Assembly (NCBI GenBank): GCA_020634755.1
Contig: JACKBC010000022.1
Span: 39,172-103,171, forward strand
Direction of reading: 5' to 3'
Source: Caldilineaceae bacterium
Lineage (GTDB): Bacteria > Chloroflexota > Anaerolineae > Caldilineales > Caldilineaceae
DNA: 64,000 bases
Shown here: piece by piece, positions 61,728 through 64,000 of the stretch
How positions within the stretch are numbered: the stretch's first letter is position 1
Layout of the letters: the number at the start of each line of letters is the position of its first letter
Translations under genes and position numbers: made by a program
Notes under the pieces: generated by a model
What the model was told of the DNA's origin: nothing
Seen by the model: only the letters and a program-made list of their open reading frames with translations
The model's database searches: none

Positions 61728-61803
61728 ACTTACGCAGCGCCGTGAGAGCGCCAAGTATGAATATTCCTTTACCAAGGAAACTGTCTTTTAGGTTTGCGTA
61801 AGT
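61728..61803. repeat. 76-bp mini-element with TTACGCA ends (family A, copy 4, inverted)
   Basis: ACTTACGCAGCGCC at the left and TTTGCGTAAGT at the right share the asymmetric ends of copy 3. The interior differs. The left end lies seven bases from the AGGAG of the VUT-family gene, so it sits inside that gene's 5' leader or promoter. Confidence 0.75.
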
Positions 61804-61928
61804 ACGTGTTTTGTTAAGGCGGGAACTGCGACCGCCGTTTGGATGTTTGTAAAACAGTCGCATATTGTAATCGCAATGTTCTAAAACGCAACTTTATTGG
61901 ATAGCGAAAAAATAATTATACAGGCGCA

Positions 61929-62012
61929 GGCCGCTCCTCCCCCTTGACGCACTTCGTACGTCTTTCCCCTCCTCCACAAGTGGAGAGGAGGGGGCCAGGG
62001 GGAGGAGCGGCC
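61929..62012 (+). promoter_or_regulatory. GC-rich stem-loop in the guaA 5' leader
   Basis: A perfect 16-bp stem (61929-61944 with 61997-62012, starting GGCCGCTCCTCCCCCT) contains an inner CCCCTCCTCCAC/GTGGAGAGGAGGGG pairing. It ends 28 nt before the guaA ATG. It may control guaA or be a repeat; a similar GC-rich core is in the cysNC-cysD element. Confidence 0.45.
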
Positions 62013-62040
62013 CCCGCCACCCCACAAGGAAAACCACTCC

Positions 62041-63630
62041 ATGACCGTTGCCCATGAAACCGTTGCCGTGCTTGACTACGGCAGCCAATATGCCCAGCTG
62101 ATCTGCCGCCGCGTGCGCGAAGCCCAAGTTTATGCCGAATTGATCTCGTGGGATCAAGCTGCCGAAAAGCTGTCACAACTGCGAGCCGAGCAGCGCCTCA
62201 AAGGCATCATTCTCTCGGGTGGCCCCAACAGCGTCTATGACGATGGCGCGCCCACGCTGCCCACCGCCGTATTGGAAAGCAACGTGCCCGTATTGGGCAT
62301 CTGCTATGGCTTGCAGCTGCTGGCCTATCACTTGGGCGGCCACGTGGTCGGTTCATCCGAACGTGAGTACGGTCCCGCTGAGATTACAGTCACCGAAGCG
62401 GGCGCGCTCTTTGCCGGCCTGCCCAATGCGCTGCCGGTCTGGATGAGCCACGGCGATCGCGTAGATCGGTTGCCGCCTGGCTTTCACGCCGTGGCCCACA
62501 GCCGCAACTCGCCCTTGGCCGCCATGCTCGATGAAAACCGCCAGCTCTATGCCATTCAGTTTCACCCAGAGGTGGTGCACACGCCCCACGGCGCCGCGCT
62601 GCTAGACAACTTTGCCAAGCGCATTTGCGGCTGCCGCGGCGACTGGACGCCCGGTCACTTTATTGACGAAACGGTGGCCGCCATCCGCACGCAGGTGGGC
62701 GCAAGCGGCCACGTGATCTGCGGGTTGAGCGGCGGCGTGGATAGCGCGGTGGCGGCGGCGCTGGTCCATCGCGCCGTGGGCGATCGGCTCACCTGCATCT
62801 TTGTGGACCACGGCATGATGCGCCTCCACGAGCGCCAGCAGGTCATCGACGCCTTTGAGACGCATCAGGGCATGCAGCTGATTGCCGTTGACGCCAGCGA
62901 AGAGTTTCTCACCGACCTGGCCGGCATTACTGACCCCGAAGAGAAGCGCAAACACATTGGCGCCCGCTTTATTCGCATTTTTGAAAATGAAGCCGCGCGT
63001 CTGGCCGCAGAGTGGGTCAGCGCAGAAGGGGCGCCCGCTTTCCTGGCCCAAGGCACGCTCTATCCCGATGTCATCGAATCAGCCAGCGAGAGCCAAACGC
63101 GCAACGCCCGCACCATTAAGACGCATCACAACGTGGGTGGTCTGCCCAAAGACATGCGCTTTGAACTGGTGGAGCCGCTGCGCACGCTCTTTAAGGATGA
63201 GGTGCGCGCCGTGGGCGAGGTGCTGGGGTTGCCCGAGGAGATTGTGTGGCGCCATCCGTTCCCCGGGCCGGGGCTGGCCGTGCGCATTCTGGGCGACATT
63301 ACCTGGGAACGGTTGGAGATGTTGCGCAAGGCCGACGCTATTTTTCTCGATGAACTGCGCGCCGCCAATCTGTATCGGCAGGCCAGCCAAGTCTTTGCCG
63401 TGCTGCTGCCCATCCGCTCGGTGGGCGTCATGGGGGACGGGCGCACCTATGCCAACGCCATTGCCCTGCGCGCCGTCACCACCGAAGACTTTATGACCGC
63501 CGACTGGGCGCGCCTGCCCTTTGACCTGCTGGCGACAGTAAGCAACCGGATTGTCAACGAGGTGGATGGCGTCAACCGCGTGGTCTATGACATTAGCAGC
63601 AAGCCGCCGGCGACGATTGAGTGGGAGTAG
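62041..63630 (+). CDS. guaA: GMP synthase (glutamine-hydrolysing)
   Basis: This 529-residue cytoplasmic enzyme aminates XMP to GMP. The glutaminase domain has LDYGSQYAQLICRRVRE, LGICYGLQLLAYHLGG with the nucleophile Cys, and IQFHPEVVHTPHG with the His-x-Glu pair. The ATP-pyrophosphatase domain has ICGLSGGVDSAVAAALVH as PP-loop, and KTHHNVGGLPKDM and HPFPGPGLAVRILG at the end. AAGGA precedes the ATG by nine bases. Full length and intact. Follows a GC-rich hairpin leader. Confidence 0.97.
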   Translation: MTVAHETVAVLDYGSQYAQLICRRVREAQVYAELISWDQAAEKLSQLRAEQRLKGIILSGGPNSVYDDGAPTLPTAVLESNVPVLGICYGLQLLAYHLGGHVVGSSEREYGPAEITVTEAGALFAGLPNALPVWMSHGDRVDRLPPGFHAVAHSRNSPLAAMLDENRQLYAIQFHPEVVHTPHGAALLDNFAKRICGCRGDWTPGHFIDETVAAIRTQVGASGHVICGLSGGVDSAVAAALVHRAVGDRLTCIFVDHGMMRLHERQQVIDAFETHQGMQLIAVDASEEFLTDLAGITDPEEKRKHIGARFIRIFENEAARLAAEWVSAEGAPAFLAQGTLYPDVIESASESQTRNARTIKTHHNVGGLPKDMRFELVEPLRTLFKDEVRAVGEVLGLPEEIVWRHPFPGPGLAVRILGDITWERLEMLRKADAIFLDELRAANLYRQASQVFAVLLPIRSVGVMGDGRTYANAIALRAVTTEDFMTADWARLPFDLLATVSNRIVNEVDGVNRVVYDISSKPPATIEWE

Positions 63631-63699
63631 GAAAATAGCGCAACTGCGATTCGCATGATTGTACTTGGGCTATTTTCCTGTCGGGTATAGAATGTTCTT

Positions 63700-64000
63700 G
63701 TGCGTAAACTTGTTACCTTTACAATTATTCTAATTAGTCTGCTTTCGCTGTCGCGTTTTTATACACAGTTTAAAGCATACGCCGCGCCCATCCCGCCCGG
63801 CGTCTATTTGGCTGGATTAGACTTGAGCACGCTCAAAGATCCGACGGAAATCCGCGCCCATTTGGAGCAAATTTACAAAGAGCCGATCGCGGTGCGCTTT
63901 GCCGATGACCGGCTTCTGCTGCGGCCCGAAGATGTGAACTTTCGGCTGGATGTAGATGCCATGGTGACTGAGGCCAGCCGCTATTTGCATGGCAGCGATT
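63700..64000 (+). CDS. Start of a PG_binding_4-like (VanW/YoaR type) exported protein
   Basis: The frame runs from GTG at 63700 to the window edge (100 codons). An upstream in-frame stop at 63688 rules out a longer start. Residues 1-25 (RKLVTFTIILISLLSLSRFY) look like an uncleaved or cleaved signal. IPPGVYLAGLDLSTLKDPTE, then a pattern like the repeated peptidoglycan-binding domain (RPEDVNFRLDVDAMVTEASR) of YoaR/VanW or L,D-transpeptidase-associated proteins. A cell-wall role is inferred. The C-terminal domain is not in view, so the exact protein is undecided. Confidence 0.65.
   Translation, partial: MRKLVTFTIILISLLSLSRFYTQFKAYAAPIPPGVYLAGLDLSTLKDPTEIRAHLEQIYKEPIAVRFADDRLLLRPEDVNFRLDVDAMVTEASRYLHGSD

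Larger units (their letters stand above)
61707..62040. other. Non-coding gap between divergent transporter gene and guaA
   Basis: This gap holds a family A mini-element (61728-61803) and a GC-rich long hairpin (61929-62012). The region 61810-61920 is AT-rich and is the likely place of the guaA promoter. No other gene recognised. Confidence 0.5.

Overview
The window most resembles a chromosome segment of a Chloroflexota bacterium, probably of the Anaerolineae/Caldilineae type. This is inferred from gene style, not from a marker gene. The clues are membrane-anchored proteins with long Thr/Pro/Ala stalks, the recurring PTAVHPPTAI linker, a four-cysteine N-terminal motif joined to a DNRLRE-like domain, and many short hairpin repeats between genes. 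No rRNA, tRNA, CRISPR array, prophage or transposase gene was seen.

Layout. 1-1812: 3'-truncated surface protein. 2.2-4.8 kb: heptose activation genes gmhB, gmhA and hddA. 5.0-7.9 kb: membrane protein with a degenerate PP2C domain. 8.0-15.6 kb: priming sugar-phosphate transferase, GT-C protein, three glycosyltransferases and a small EmrE-like protein. 16.5-22.4 kb (+ strand): two paralogous secreted stalk proteins, then pfkB and recN. 22.4-29.5 kb (- strand): phosphohexomutase, a frameshift-riddled second priming transferase, a Wzy-type polymerase/ligase and a Wzz-type chain-length protein. 29.7-42.1 kb: an AT-richer cassette of glycosyltransferases, two FkbM methyltransferases, an acyltransferase, a second Wzy, a TPR protein, a Wzx flippase and GDP-fucose synthase. 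42.2-50.2 kb: GC-richer precursor genes gmd, rmd, a DegT aminotransferase, cysNC, cysD and a UDP-sugar dehydrogenase. 50.7-64 kb: M14 peptidase, livFGMH, CocE-type hydrolase, MazF-type toxin with antitoxin, ribokinase, VUT-family transporter, guaA and the start of a PG_binding_4-like protein.

How it works together. From 2.2 to 50.2 kb the window is largely one exopolysaccharide / cell-surface glycan region. It makes heptose-phosphate, GDP-fucose, GDP-rhamnose, possibly a GDP-amino sugar and a UDP-uronic acid. It primes the lipid carrier, assembles, methylates and acetylates repeat units, and flips, polymerises and length-controls them. PAPS made by CysNC/CysD could feed sulfation, but no sulfotransferase is visible.

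The most unusual signal lies between genes. A roughly 90-nt structured element occurs five times, always in the same orientation and always 19-90 nt before the start of a minus-strand glycan gene. It has paired changes in its stems, so it could be a shared cis-regulatory RNA leader. Separately, at least three groups of 76-92 bp mini-elements share TTACGCA terminal inverted repeats.
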